From Spirochaetota bacterium (GTDB lineage Bacteria; Spirochaetota; Spirochaetia; Treponematales; Rectinemataceae): a stretch of 64,000 nt of DNA. The position numbers and the translations under genes were made by a program. Below, piece by piece: positions 16,660 to 24,999 of this stretch. The first letter of the stretch is position 1; every line of letters begins with the position of its first letter. The notes beneath the pieces were generated by a model. The model had not been told where the DNA came from. It ran no database searches and saw nothing but the letters and a program-made list of their open reading frames with translations. Location of the stretch: positions 62,001 to 126,000 of the forward strand of contig JAJUIB010000001.1 in assembly GCA_029265615.1 (NCBI GenBank), written 5' to 3'.

Positions 16660-19298
16660 AATCTATCGCTCCTGTGCGTCCGCTTGTCGACCTCGGCGCT
16701 GAGCTTCTGTCCGTGGAAAAGCCCGCCCGTTATCTGGGGGGCGAGCTCGGTGCGCTTTCCCGCGATGGTGGCGAAGGAGACCTGTTCGTCGCCCTGTCCT
16801 TTCCCGATCTCTACGAGATCGGCATGTCGAATACTGCGATTCGCATTCTTTACGGAGACCTCAACGCCATTCCTGGCGTCAGGTGCGAGCGCGTATTCGC
16901 TCCGGCTCCCGATTACGAGGCGCTTCTTGCCCGGCGCGGCCTTCCGCTCTACACGCTCGAAAGCGGTAGACCCCTTTCCAGTGCCGACATCGTCGGATTT
17001 TCCATCGGCTACGAGCTTGCCGCAACCTCGATTCTGGCTATTCTTGCCGCCGGGCACATCCCCCTCGAAGCTACTGAGCGGAGGGATGGAGACCCCATCG
17101 TCATCGCAGGCGGGCCTGCGGTTTCGAACCCGCATCCTCTTGCGCGCTTCCTCGATGCGGCATACATAGGGGAAGCCGAGGCCGAGTTCTATGCGCTTAT
17201 ACGCGAACTTGCGGCAATGAAGCGCCAGGGCGCGCGGCGAAAGGATATGCTCGGCCGCATTGCGGAGGCTCGCGCAATCTGGATGCCGTCTCGCTTCGGT
17301 AGAGGCGGGAAGCCTGCGACCCGAGCCGTGTTTGCGGAATTCCCCTCGACCGTATACCATACCGCCCGCCCCCTTCCGAGTGTCAAAACGGTCCAGGATC
17401 ATGGAACGGTTGAGATCATGCGCGGCTGTCCGAACGGATGCCGGTTCTGTCACGCAGGCTTTTACTATCGCCCCCAGCGGATGAAACCCTACACGGTGAT
17501 CCGCGCAGAGGTCGAGCGCCTCGTTCGCGAGGGCGGTTACCGAGAAATCACGCTTGCCTCGCTCTCCTCAGGCGACTACACAGGCATCGGCGGCCTGCTT
17601 GCGGCCCTCAACGCGGAGTGGGCGCCTCGCGGCGTTTCGTTCCAGCTCCCTTCGCTCAAAGTGAATTCATTCACACTTCCGCTTATCGAGGGGCTCTCCG
17701 AGCTCCGAAAGAGCGGTCTTACTTTCGCCGTCGAAACGCCCGTCGATGCATGGCAGCGTGCGCTCAACAAGGATGTTTCATTCGAAAAAACGGTGAGCAT
17801 CCTCGCCGAGGCAAAAAAGCGCGGATTCAAGCTTGCCAAGTTCTATTTCATGATCGGCCTACCCCTGCCAGGCCGCGGGAGGGGAGAAGCGGAAGCCATT
17901 TTAGATTTTCTTACACGCATCCACGAAGCAGTGCCCCTTCAGCTCAATGTCAACGTCGGCGTGTTTGTTCCTAAGCCGCACACTCCCTTTCAGTGGGCCG
18001 CGCAACTTGGTGAGGAAGAGGCGCTCGAATCTTTGCAATTTCTTCGCGCCGGAGTGCGAAAGCTTCGCGCGGTAAAGCTTTCCTATCATTCGCCCTTTGT
18101 CTCCACGCTCGAGGGCGTTCTTTCTCGCGGCGATGAGCGGGTAGGGGAGCTTATCCTTCGTGCATATCGGCGCGGCGCGCGGCTCGACGCCTGGGAAGAG
18201 CACTTTGACCGCGAACTGTGGCGGCAGGTCATTGCTGAGGCAGACTGGGATGTCCTTGGCGAAGTCATGCCCGAACGTCCTGTGGATGCGCCGCTTATTT
18301 GGGATGATATCGGCATACGGGTCTCTCGGTTCACCTTTCGGGAGGAATATGAACGCGCAAAAGCAGGCGAGTTGACTTCAGTATGTAACGAAAAGTGCAC
18401 ACATTCCTGCGGCTCCTGCTCATCCACAACACATATTGTATATAATAATGAACAATCTGAAGCTTTTGGGGCTACTGCGCCAGGGGTGGCGACGGAGGCT
18501 TCGTCCGGCGCCGCGCCCCGGACGCGCGCGCCCGGGGCGCGGCCTCTGGCGCGGCCCCAAGCAAGCCTACGCACTGACGTCCTGAGCCGTCTTGTGTTTA
18601 GTTTTTCAAAACAGGGTATAGGCTCCTATTATCAGCATCTTTCGGTGCTTGAATCATTTTTGCGCGCCTTTCAGATGCTCGATTTGCCCTCCGCCTTTTC
18701 GGAAGGGTTTAACCCCATGCCTCGTTTTGAGACTGTTCAGCCGCTCCCTATCGCAGTCGACTCGCGCGGAGAGGTGGCCTCGCTTCTTCTTTCTGCGACT
18801 TCGTGCGGGCCCTGGGCTGGCTTTTCGGATATCTCTGCTCTTGTTTCGGCGCTCAATACGGCGCTCCCTGAGGGGCTTAGGGTTGAACGCGCCCTCGTCT
18901 TTCCTCAGGCGCCCAACTCGAAGTTGTATAGTCTTGGTGGCCTCTCCTGGGGGTCTGAGTTCCGCCTTGAGGCTGTTTCCGGTTCCGCGCGGAAGCTTGG
19001 TGGCGATGCGCTTGCCGCTACGCTCGAACGGCGCCTTACCGAGCAAGCCCGAGGTGGTGCATGGGTGCGTCTTGATCGCAACAAGGGCGAGGCGCTGTTC
19101 GTGCGGCTACCCGATCCCAAGGCCAAGGATCAGGGTTTGCTCAAACTGCTTGAAGCGGTGCTTCCCGATCGGCCCGTTCAGGCGGCGGTGCATATTGAGC
19201 GGTGCACATGCCTCGCGGCGCTTCCTGGTGACGCAGAACCAAAAAGCTACTTCGAGGTTTTTGAGGATCTGGCATCTCGTCTTGCTCGTCGTTCTTAG
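16656..19298 (+). CDS. Fused B12-type radical SAM protein (TIGR03960) and DUF2344/TIGR03936 protein
   Basis: 880 residues from GTG 16656, which overlaps the rodA stop (GTGA); the frame upstream is a shadow of rodA. Residues about 20-200 look like the truncated B12-binding-like domain (LFVALSFPDLYEIGMSN). The radical SAM cluster motif is C258-x3-C262-x2-C265 (CPNGCRFC). A cysteine-rich element, CNEKCTHSCGSCSS, lies near residue 578. An Ala/Arg/Pro linker (about 605-645) leads to DUF2344 (about 648-880, FSFSKQGIGSYYQHLSVLESFLRAF, FSEGFNPMPRFE). The two families are usually adjacent genes near ribosome or RNase E/G loci, and the substrate is unproven, possibly RNA. The linker region has an abrupt base-composition change (see findings). 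Confidence 0.9.
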   Translation: MKSIAPVRPLVDLGAELLSVEKPARYLGGELGALSRDGGEGDLFVALSFPDLYEIGMSNTAIRILYGDLNAIPGVRCERVFAPAPDYEALLARRGLPLYTLESGRPLSSADIVGFSIGYELAATSILAILAAGHIPLEATERRDGDPIVIAGGPAVSNPHPLARFLDAAYIGEAEAEFYALIRELAAMKRQGARRKDMLGRIAEARAIWMPSRFGRGGKPATRAVFAEFPSTVYHTARPLPSVKTVQDHGTVEIMRGCPNGCRFCHAGFYYRPQRMKPYTVIRAEVERLVREGGYREITLASLSSGDYTGIGGLLAALNAEWAPRGVSFQLPSLKVNSFTLPLIEGLSELRKSGLTFAVETPVDAWQRALNKDVSFEKTVSILAEAKKRGFKLAKFYFMIGLPLPGRGRGEAEAILDFLTRIHEAVPLQLNVNVGVFVPKPHTPFQWAAQLGEEEALESLQFLRAGVRKLRAVKLSYHSPFVSTLEGVLSRGDERVGELILRAYRRGARLDAWEEHFDRELWRQVIAEADWDVLGEVMPERPVDAPLIWDDIGIRVSRFTFREEYERAKAGELTSVCNEKCTHSCGSCSSTTHIVYNNEQSEAFGATAPGVATEASSGAAPRTRAPGARPLARPQASLRTDVLSRLVFSFSKQGIGSYYQHLSVLESFLRAFQMLDLPSAFSEGFNPMPRFETVQPLPIAVDSRGEVASLLLSATSCGPWAGFSDISALVSALNTALPEGLRVERALVFPQAPNSKLYSLGGLSWGSEFRLEAVSGSARKLGGDALAATLERRLTEQARGGAWVRLDRNKGEALFVRLPDPKAKDQGLLKLLEAVLPDRPVQAAVHIERCTCLAALPGDAEPKSYFEVFEDLASRLARRS

Positions 19299-19454
19299 TT
19301 TTTGTTTGCTTGGGCTGCCGGGGAACTTTATCCTGGCGGCAGATGGTGAGTTCTAATAAGTAGACAGAATATACATTATACGAAGTTGGGCGTGTGCAAG
19401 GTTGAGTGCGCGGGGCGCCGCGTGGGACGCCTCCTGGAAGTCCACCGCTACTGT

Positions 19455-20198
19455 TTACGGCTGAGTGAGCTCAATTCCCGTATACTCAGTACCATTGGGA
19501 ATCACCGCCGGGAGGCTGTACACCGCCCCGGTAGATCCGAGGTTAAAGCCATAGCCCAGCACAAAGGCGACGAGGTAGACGGTCGATGACGAATAAGCTG
19601 CATCAGGGGTGTAATCACAGTCGCCTGCTTTCCATGCGCTTTCCGAGTTCTCTGCAACTGCAAAGCTTCGCGCCGGACTGAACGAGGACGAGCGCTTTAT
19701 CACGTTTTGTTGGTGGGTAGTATCGATGCGGAGCGTCCAGTCCGAATCATTCTTGATCTGGATATAAAACCTCGTACCCTCACTGACCTTTAAAAGTGGC
19801 GTCGGGTCGCTTCCATCTTCATTGGTGATCCTGTAAAACACGACCTCGGAGTAGCCGGGGAAGCTCCCGCTTGCAAGCTGGGCCTGTAAGACGCTTGGCG
19901 AGGCCTTCTCGCTCGAAGCTGCCGTGTAGATCGCCTGGGCGACACTCGTGGCGGTGCCTTTGTTTTTAAAAACGTGATAGTACACCTCGTAGCCTAAAAA
20001 AGAAGCATCGGCATTAGCGCTGTTATGTATAATGGTAATGCTACTACCGTCGCATGCAACGCCGGGACGGTAGTAGTAGGTATAGCTTTCAAGCCCGCAG
20101 CCGCCAAGCACGAGGGCGCACGCGGCCGCGGCGCACAGCGCCGCCCCAGATCTCTGCCACCTGTGTCGTCCCCTACTTCCGCTTTGCACTACGCGCAT
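19455..20198 (-). CDS. Predicted lipoprotein, function unknown
   Basis: 247 residues. I start it at ATG 20198 because it gives a proper lipoprotein signal: a basic stretch, a hydrophobic run (about 18-32) and the lipobox LGGC with the acylated cysteine near residue 33. The mature part is rich in Ser, Thr and Tyr with beta-strand patterns and no family I recognise. The start lies inside the last codons of the CHASE2 cyclase gene (26-base overlap), so the two are co-translated and may act together at the membrane. It ends convergently with the radical SAM gene; the 156 bases between hold only a weak inverted repeat near 19315-19342 and an AT-rich stretch near 19355-19382. Confidence 0.75.
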   Translation of the reverse strand: MRVVQSGSRGRHRWQRSGAALCAAAACALVLGGCGLESYTYYYRPGVACDGSSITIIHNSANADASFLGYEVYYHVFKNKGTATSVAQAIYTAASSEKASPSVLQAQLASGSFPGYSEVVFYRITNEDGSDPTPLLKVSEGTRFYIQIKNDSDWTLRIDTTHQQNVIKRSSSFSPARSFAVAENSESAWKAGDCDYTPDAAYSSSTVYLVAFVLGYGFNLGSTGAVYSLPAVIPNGTEYTGIELTQP

Positions 20199-22608
20199 GC
20201 TTTTCCTTATCGAAGCTGGGAGGATCGAGGCCTTCGAGGCAGTCGACAAGCTCATAGATAAGGACCGGCTTGTTTTTGCCCTTCACGCGGATGTTGTCAA
20301 GTTCGCGTACGATGAAGTGATCCTTGACAAGGCCGTAGGTGTACTCGCTGATGATGATGTTCGTGCCGTACTCTTTGTTGGTGCCCTCAAGCCGGGCGCC
20401 GAGGTTCACGTTGTCGCCCATGAGCGTATAGTTCATGCGAATCGGCGAGCCCATGTTGCCGACGGTCATGATGCCCGAATTAAGGCCGATGCCGATGTTG
20501 ATCCTGATCGCCTCGGGCCACGTTTCATTGAGCTCTTTGAGCTTCTGCATCTGCCGTAAGGCGCACTTGCAGGCGAGCACCGCGTGATCCTCCTGGGGAA
20601 GCGGCGCCCCCCAGAAGCACATGATCTCGTCGCCGACATATTTGTCGAGGGTGCCGCCGTATTCGAGAATCGTGTCTGTCATCGCGGTGAGGTAGACATT
20701 GAGATGATTGACAAGCTCCTGCGGCGACATCGATTCGGAGAGCGTCGTAAAGCCGCGTATGTCCGAGAACAAGACGGTGAGCTGTTTGTCGACGCCGCCG
20801 AGTTCAGGCGGATTTTCGACGAGCTGGTCGACAACCTTGGGGCTCACGTACTTGCCGAAGGTTTCGCGGATGCGTCTTTTGTCTCGCTCCTCGGTCATGG
20901 CGCGGTAGACGACGATGGAGATGAAGGTGAAGGCCATCGCCATCGCGGGCGTCGCAAAATTGAGGAGGAAGGCTTTTTCCTCAAAGACAACGGATACACC
21001 GGCAAAATAGCCGGTGACGATGAGGAGCGTTCCGAAAAACGAGATAATCGTGGAAAGGCGCGAACTCAAAAACGCAATAAAGAAGACAAGACCGAACAGC
21101 ACCAAAAGATTCGCCCAACGCGGCGCGGGGCGGATGAAATTGTCCATGAGGATCGTATTAAGGGCATTCGCATGGATTTCGATGCCGTACATAAGGCCGA
21201 AGGGCGTTGGCTTTTCATCCGCCGCCATGCCCTTGGCAAAGGCGCCAACCATCACGATCTTGTTCGTCGCCGCCATTGTCCTGCGCCAGGTGGTTGGATC
21301 GTCGCCGGGGGCCTTGTCGGCATAGCCTGCATATGAGCGCACCGGGAAAGTCTGGGGGCCTTCCGGGCTGTCGCTCGAGGGGCCACCCATGAAGTTGACG
21401 AGCATCCGTCCCTCGTGGTCGATTGGTATTTCGATAAAGGGAACCGCGCGCCGCCTCCCCTCTTTCACGAGGTTCCCGTCCTTGTCGTACTCGTCCTGCG
21501 TCTCCTGGATGACATAGGGGACGCGGCCTCCCGTGGCCTGGTCAAAGCGAGTCGGCGCATCGATGCGGATGTGCTTGCCGATGACCACCTCAGCATCATC
21601 AAGGGTCTTGCCGAAATAGTCGAGCGCAAGGGCAAGCGTGATCGAAGGAACAAAGTAGTCCTTGAATTTTCGGACGAGAAAGTACTCGGCGTCGGGCACG
21701 CCGTCTGCGTTTGTGTCTTCGACCTTTTTAGGCGCCGAACGCTCCATCGCCTGGCGGAGCGTCGCAAGGCCGCGTGCGTCAAGCGGTGTATCGATGCTGT
21801 GATAGAAGCCATCCTTGTCCGCCCACGCAAGGCGTTCGAAGGCCGCCGCATTGACGGTATATCCGGGTTTGAGGTCGTCAAGCTTGAGGGTTTCAAGGAG
21901 AACTGAGGCCTTGGCTACAAGGGGCTGGCGGCGGTAGACCTGATCGCGATCTGGCACAAAATTGGCGTGCCCGTAGCCTTTGGTTGCCTCGATGTAGGCA
22001 GGAAGTGGCGGCTCAGAACCGAGGAAGGGGGTCATGTCCCTCCAGGGACCCGAGACACGGGTCAGCGTGCCAAGGCGTTCGTAGAGCGAAAGCTCGCGCG
22101 CATTCATCTCCTCGGCCGCCGCTGTCGTGTTCGGCGCGCGGGAGAGCGCCGTCTCGAGGTATACGCGTCCCGATTCCGCGATGGCGGCCGAGAGTGTCGC
22201 GTCATCTTCGGGCGCCTCCCCGTCGGGATCGATGAAGAACACGTCAAGGAAGAGGGACTTTTCGCGCCGGGTTTGGTCCTTGATGCGGGCAAAGGCCTTT
22301 ACGAGATCTGCGTGCCGCCAGCGCGGAAAGGGCCACTTGCCGTAGCGGGTCAGTGAGTTAAAATCGATACCGACGATGAGGATGTCGTCAGAAATTTTGA
22401 GGTTCTTTTCTGCGTATACCGAGCCCTCTTGAACCGTCTTACCGCGGTTTGAATTTTTGAGAATGAAATGGGTGTCGACCGTTTTAAGCTCGAGGGGTTC
22501 GAGAAGCGCGGAGATAAAGGGCACAAACGCGAAGACGACCGCGACGAAGGCCGCGATGACAAAGCCGAAGGTGCGGGTTTCGAGGAATTTCGCGCGCTTT
22601 CGTGGCAT
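20173..22608 (-). CDS. CHASE2-domain adenylate/guanylate cyclase
   Basis: 811 residues, start ATG 22608 with a strong AAGGAGG-type site. Membrane helix 1 (about 14-36), then a periplasmic CHASE2 sensor domain (about 40-480, ILIVGIDFNSLTRYGKWPFPRW, LFLDVFF), then two or three membrane helices (about 500-570), then a class III nucleotide cyclase domain (about 605-795). The two metal aspartates are present in LFSDIRGFTTLSE and KYVGDEIMCFWGAP, and the transition-state Asn/Arg region in GDNVNLGARLEG. It should make cAMP in response to an extracytoplasmic signal that the sequence does not name. It is downstream of the repeat protein after a hairpin, and overlaps the lipoprotein gene. Confidence 0.93.
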   Translation of the reverse strand: MPRKRAKFLETRTFGFVIAAFVAVVFAFVPFISALLEPLELKTVDTHFILKNSNRGKTVQEGSVYAEKNLKISDDILIVGIDFNSLTRYGKWPFPRWRHADLVKAFARIKDQTRREKSLFLDVFFIDPDGEAPEDDATLSAAIAESGRVYLETALSRAPNTTAAAEEMNARELSLYERLGTLTRVSGPWRDMTPFLGSEPPLPAYIEATKGYGHANFVPDRDQVYRRQPLVAKASVLLETLKLDDLKPGYTVNAAAFERLAWADKDGFYHSIDTPLDARGLATLRQAMERSAPKKVEDTNADGVPDAEYFLVRKFKDYFVPSITLALALDYFGKTLDDAEVVIGKHIRIDAPTRFDQATGGRVPYVIQETQDEYDKDGNLVKEGRRRAVPFIEIPIDHEGRMLVNFMGGPSSDSPEGPQTFPVRSYAGYADKAPGDDPTTWRRTMAATNKIVMVGAFAKGMAADEKPTPFGLMYGIEIHANALNTILMDNFIRPAPRWANLLVLFGLVFFIAFLSSRLSTIISFFGTLLIVTGYFAGVSVVFEEKAFLLNFATPAMAMAFTFISIVVYRAMTEERDKRRIRETFGKYVSPKVVDQLVENPPELGGVDKQLTVLFSDIRGFTTLSESMSPQELVNHLNVYLTAMTDTILEYGGTLDKYVGDEIMCFWGAPLPQEDHAVLACKCALRQMQKLKELNETWPEAIRINIGIGLNSGIMTVGNMGSPIRMNYTLMGDNVNLGARLEGTNKEYGTNIIISEYTYGLVKDHFIVRELDNIRVKGKNKPVLIYELVDCLEGLDPPSFDKEKHARSAKRK

Positions 22609-22648
22609 GGAGGCTCCTCCTTTTTGAGGTGCGCTATTTAAAGCGAAA

Positions 22649-22672
22649 GCCCGGAGCCGCAGGGCTCCGGGC
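22649..22672 (-). terminator. Hairpin, probable terminator before the cyclase gene
   Basis: A 10-bp perfect stem (gcccggagcc/ggctccgggc) with a 4-base loop, located between the repeat-protein gene (stop 22695) and the cyclase gene. On the minus strand it is followed by CTTTCGCTTTAAAT, a weak T-tract, so termination may be partial. Confidence 0.55.
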
Positions 22673-22694
22673 CGCGATCCTCGTCAACGCGAGG

Positions 22695-23408
22695 TCACTT
22701 CGCGAGGCCGCGCGACTTCAAAAAGAGTATACGGTCTTTGGCGAGCTTTGTCCAATCGTCGTCGGGAAAGCTTGCCACAAGTTTCTCATAATGCGCAATC
22801 GCGGCGGTATAGTCCTTCGAACCTTCGGCAAGGCGCCCGAGCGAGAACCAGGCGTGCGGCACGCCGACCGTTTTCCCTGCATAGCCATCGACGACGCGTT
22901 TGTAATAGCCGGCGGCCGCCTCGTTTGCGCCCCGCTCTTCCGCGGCTATGGCCGCGTTCTGGAGCGCAATGGGCGCAAGGAAGGTTTTCGGGAAGCGCGA
23001 AGCTATTTCGGCCCAATCCTTTTCCGAGGCGGCCCAGTCCTTTTTCTCCTCAAAAAGGCGCGCGCGGAGCGAAAGGGCGCGGGCGGCGGCGAAAGAGCGC
23101 GGCCACTTTGCATTCACCTCGGTAAGTCCGGCGAGGATCTTTGTTTCGAGCTCGGCCTTTTTGGCGCTGTCAGCCTCGGCTGACCAGGTCGCGATGTCGT
23201 CGGCAAGCGCCTCCACGCGCGTGGTAGATGCCTCGGCCTGAGCGTTCGAGACGATGGAAAACACTGCCACCGCGGCCACGATGACGATGACGGCCGCAAG
23301 GAGGCCGAGGAATATGCCACGCTTTGCGCGGATAAAGTCAGCCAGCTTCTGTGCAAAGCTCTGCTCTTCGGCCCCCTCGGGCCGGGAAGCGCGATTGACG
23401 CCACTCAT
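22695..23408 (-). CDS. Membrane-anchored tetratricopeptide-like protein
   Basis: 237 residues from ATG 23408, preceded by AAGGAG. A single membrane helix (about 33-55, GIFLGLLAAVIVIVAAVAVF) follows a charged cytosolic N-terminus. The periplasmic part has TPR-like helical repeats (SLRARLFEEKKDWAASEKDWAEIASRFP; AWFSLGRLAEGSKDYTAAIAHYEKLVASFPDD). This resembles YfgM/BamD-type repeat proteins that help fold or assemble envelope proteins. It starts 4 bases after the sigma-54 activator gene ends, so it is in the same operon. The exact role is unknown. Confidence 0.85.
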   Translation of the reverse strand: MSGVNRASRPEGAEEQSFAQKLADFIRAKRGIFLGLLAAVIVIVAAVAVFSIVSNAQAEASTTRVEALADDIATWSAEADSAKKAELETKILAGLTEVNAKWPRSFAAARALSLRARLFEEKKDWAASEKDWAEIASRFPKTFLAPIALQNAAIAAEERGANEAAAGYYKRVVDGYAGKTVGVPHAWFSLGRLAEGSKDYTAAIAHYEKLVASFPDDDWTKLAKDRILFLKSRGLAK

Positions 23409-23412
23409 GGGA

Positions 23413-24924
23413 TCACTCCTTGGGATTCGTGATGGACAGTTCCTTGACAAGGCGAGAAAGGTAGGTCCGCTGGATGTCCAGGACTTTGGCGGTCTCTGTT
23501 TGATTCCAACGGTTTTCTTCAAGCGCCTTCCGTATGAAATGTCGTTTGAACGTGGTAAGCGCGTCTTTGAGGCTTTTGCCGCGGTATTCGTCGCCCTGCA
23601 GGGGCTGGGGCCCGAGGAGGAGATCCTCGGGGCCGATCCGCGCGCTCTTCGCGATGACGACGGCGCGTTCGACGGCGTTTTCAAGCTCGCGGACGTTGCC
23701 CGGCCAGGAATACGACAGCATGAGCTCCATCGCACGATCATCGAAACCCTCGAAGCGCTTGTTCGTCTCGCGGGAGAATCGCTTGAGAAAGAATTCCGCG
23801 AGGGCCGCGATGTCCTCCTTACGCTGCCTGAGGGGCGGAACGACGATGGGAAGGACGTTAAGGCGGTAGTAGAGGTCGGAACGGAAGTCGCCCGCCTCGA
23901 CGAGGGCCTCGATATCGCGGTTTGTCGCTGCGATGATACGCACGTTGACGCTGATCGAATCGCTTGACCCGACACGCTCGAAGCTACGCTGCTGGAGTAC
24001 GCGGAGCAGCTTCGCCTGCAATTTGAGCGGAAGGTCCCCGATCTCATCGAGGAAGATCGTCCCTTTGTCCGCAAGCTCAAAGCGTCCTTTGCGCGCTTGG
24101 ACCGCGTCGGTGAAAGCTCCCTTCACATGGCCGAAGAGTTCGCTTTCAAGGAGCCCCTCGGGTAGTGCGGCGCAGTTCACGCGAACAAAGGGGCCGTCGC
24201 GGCGTTCGGACATAAGATGTATACGCTCCGCGACAAGCTCCTTGCCCACCCCGCTTTCACCGAGGATGAGCACTGACGAGTCAGTGCGTGCGACGCGGTC
24301 GACGAGCTCGAGCTTTTCAAGGAGGAGCGGGCTTTCGGCGATGAGCTTGTGCCAGCCCTTCCCTTCCTGGACCTGGTCGCGGAGAAAGCGAATTTCGTCT
24401 TTCGCCTTTTCGAGGTAACGAGCATTCTCTACGGCGATGGCGGCCTGCACGGCGAAAATTTCGAGCCACTGAAGGTCGTTTTGGGTGAAGTACTTGTTGT
24501 TCTTTTTGTTGATGATCTCGAGGACACCAACCGTTTCGTCACGGACGCGCATCGGCACGGCGATGATCGAGTACGTGGGGAAACCTATCGATTTCGCAAT
24601 GCCGTCAAAGTGACGGGCGTCCGCCTCGGCATCGTTGACGATCAGCGACTGGCCGTGGAGTGCCACCCAGCCTGCAATGCCCTCGCCCGGCTTCAAGGTG
24701 AAATTCTTCACCTCGCGGCCCTTGGGACCGAGGGCTATCTCAAAGCGAAGCGTGCCGGTTTCGCGGTCGCGGAGCACGAGGGAAGAGGCCTCGCCCTCGG
24801 TAAGCCGTGTCGCCGATTCGAGAATCTGCGTGAGAAGGGCGGTCGCGTCCCCGTAGTTGGAATTGATGAGCGCACTGATCTCGATGAGTGTTTCGAACTT
24901 GACAGGATCGATCGGGCCATTCAT
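23413..24924 (-). CDS. GAF-domain sigma-54-dependent transcription activator
   Basis: 503 residues. An N-terminal GAF sensor domain (about 5-165), the AAA+ activator domain (about 195-425) and a Fis-type helix-turn-helix (about 455-500, NRWNQTETAKVLDIQRTYLSRLVKEL). Walker A is GESGVGKE and Walker B GTIFLDEIGDL; the arginine fingers lie in the LYYRLNVLPI region. The sigma-54 contact loop reads GAFTDA rather than GAFTGA, a variant also seen in other activators. There is no receiver domain, so it is probably controlled by a small ligand at the GAF domain. It resembles NifA/FhlA-type regulators; the target genes cannot be named. No strong ribosome-binding site precedes ATG 24924. Confidence 0.93.
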   Translation of the reverse strand: MNGPIDPVKFETLIEISALINSNYGDATALLTQILESATRLTEGEASSLVLRDRETGTLRFEIALGPKGREVKNFTLKPGEGIAGWVALHGQSLIVNDAEADARHFDGIAKSIGFPTYSIIAVPMRVRDETVGVLEIINKKNNKYFTQNDLQWLEIFAVQAAIAVENARYLEKAKDEIRFLRDQVQEGKGWHKLIAESPLLLEKLELVDRVARTDSSVLILGESGVGKELVAERIHLMSERRDGPFVRVNCAALPEGLLESELFGHVKGAFTDAVQARKGRFELADKGTIFLDEIGDLPLKLQAKLLRVLQQRSFERVGSSDSISVNVRIIAATNRDIEALVEAGDFRSDLYYRLNVLPIVVPPLRQRKEDIAALAEFFLKRFSRETNKRFEGFDDRAMELMLSYSWPGNVRELENAVERAVVIAKSARIGPEDLLLGPQPLQGDEYRGKSLKDALTTFKRHFIRKALEENRWNQTETAKVLDIQRTYLSRLVKELSITNPKE

Positions 24925-24961
24925 CGGGGCGCTCGCCTGACAGGCCGTGCAATGGGAAAGG

Positions 24962-24993
24962 CCGGCAAGCGGCCGTCGAAGGCCGCTTGCCGG
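24962..24993 (-). terminator. Hairpin after the cmk-rpsA gene, probable terminator
   Basis: A 13-bp perfect stem, ccggcaagcggcc/ggccgcttgccgg, with a 6-base loop that reads ttcgac on the minus strand. It lies just after the cmk-rpsA stop (25000) and before the activator gene. The following tract CCTTTCCC is only weakly T-rich. Confidence 0.6.
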
Positions 24994-24999
24994 ATTCCC

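Noticed and set aside
23413-24924. GAFTDA in the sigma-54 activator as a sign of lost function
   Set aside because: This substitution occurs in other functional activators, and the Walker and arginine-finger regions are normal.
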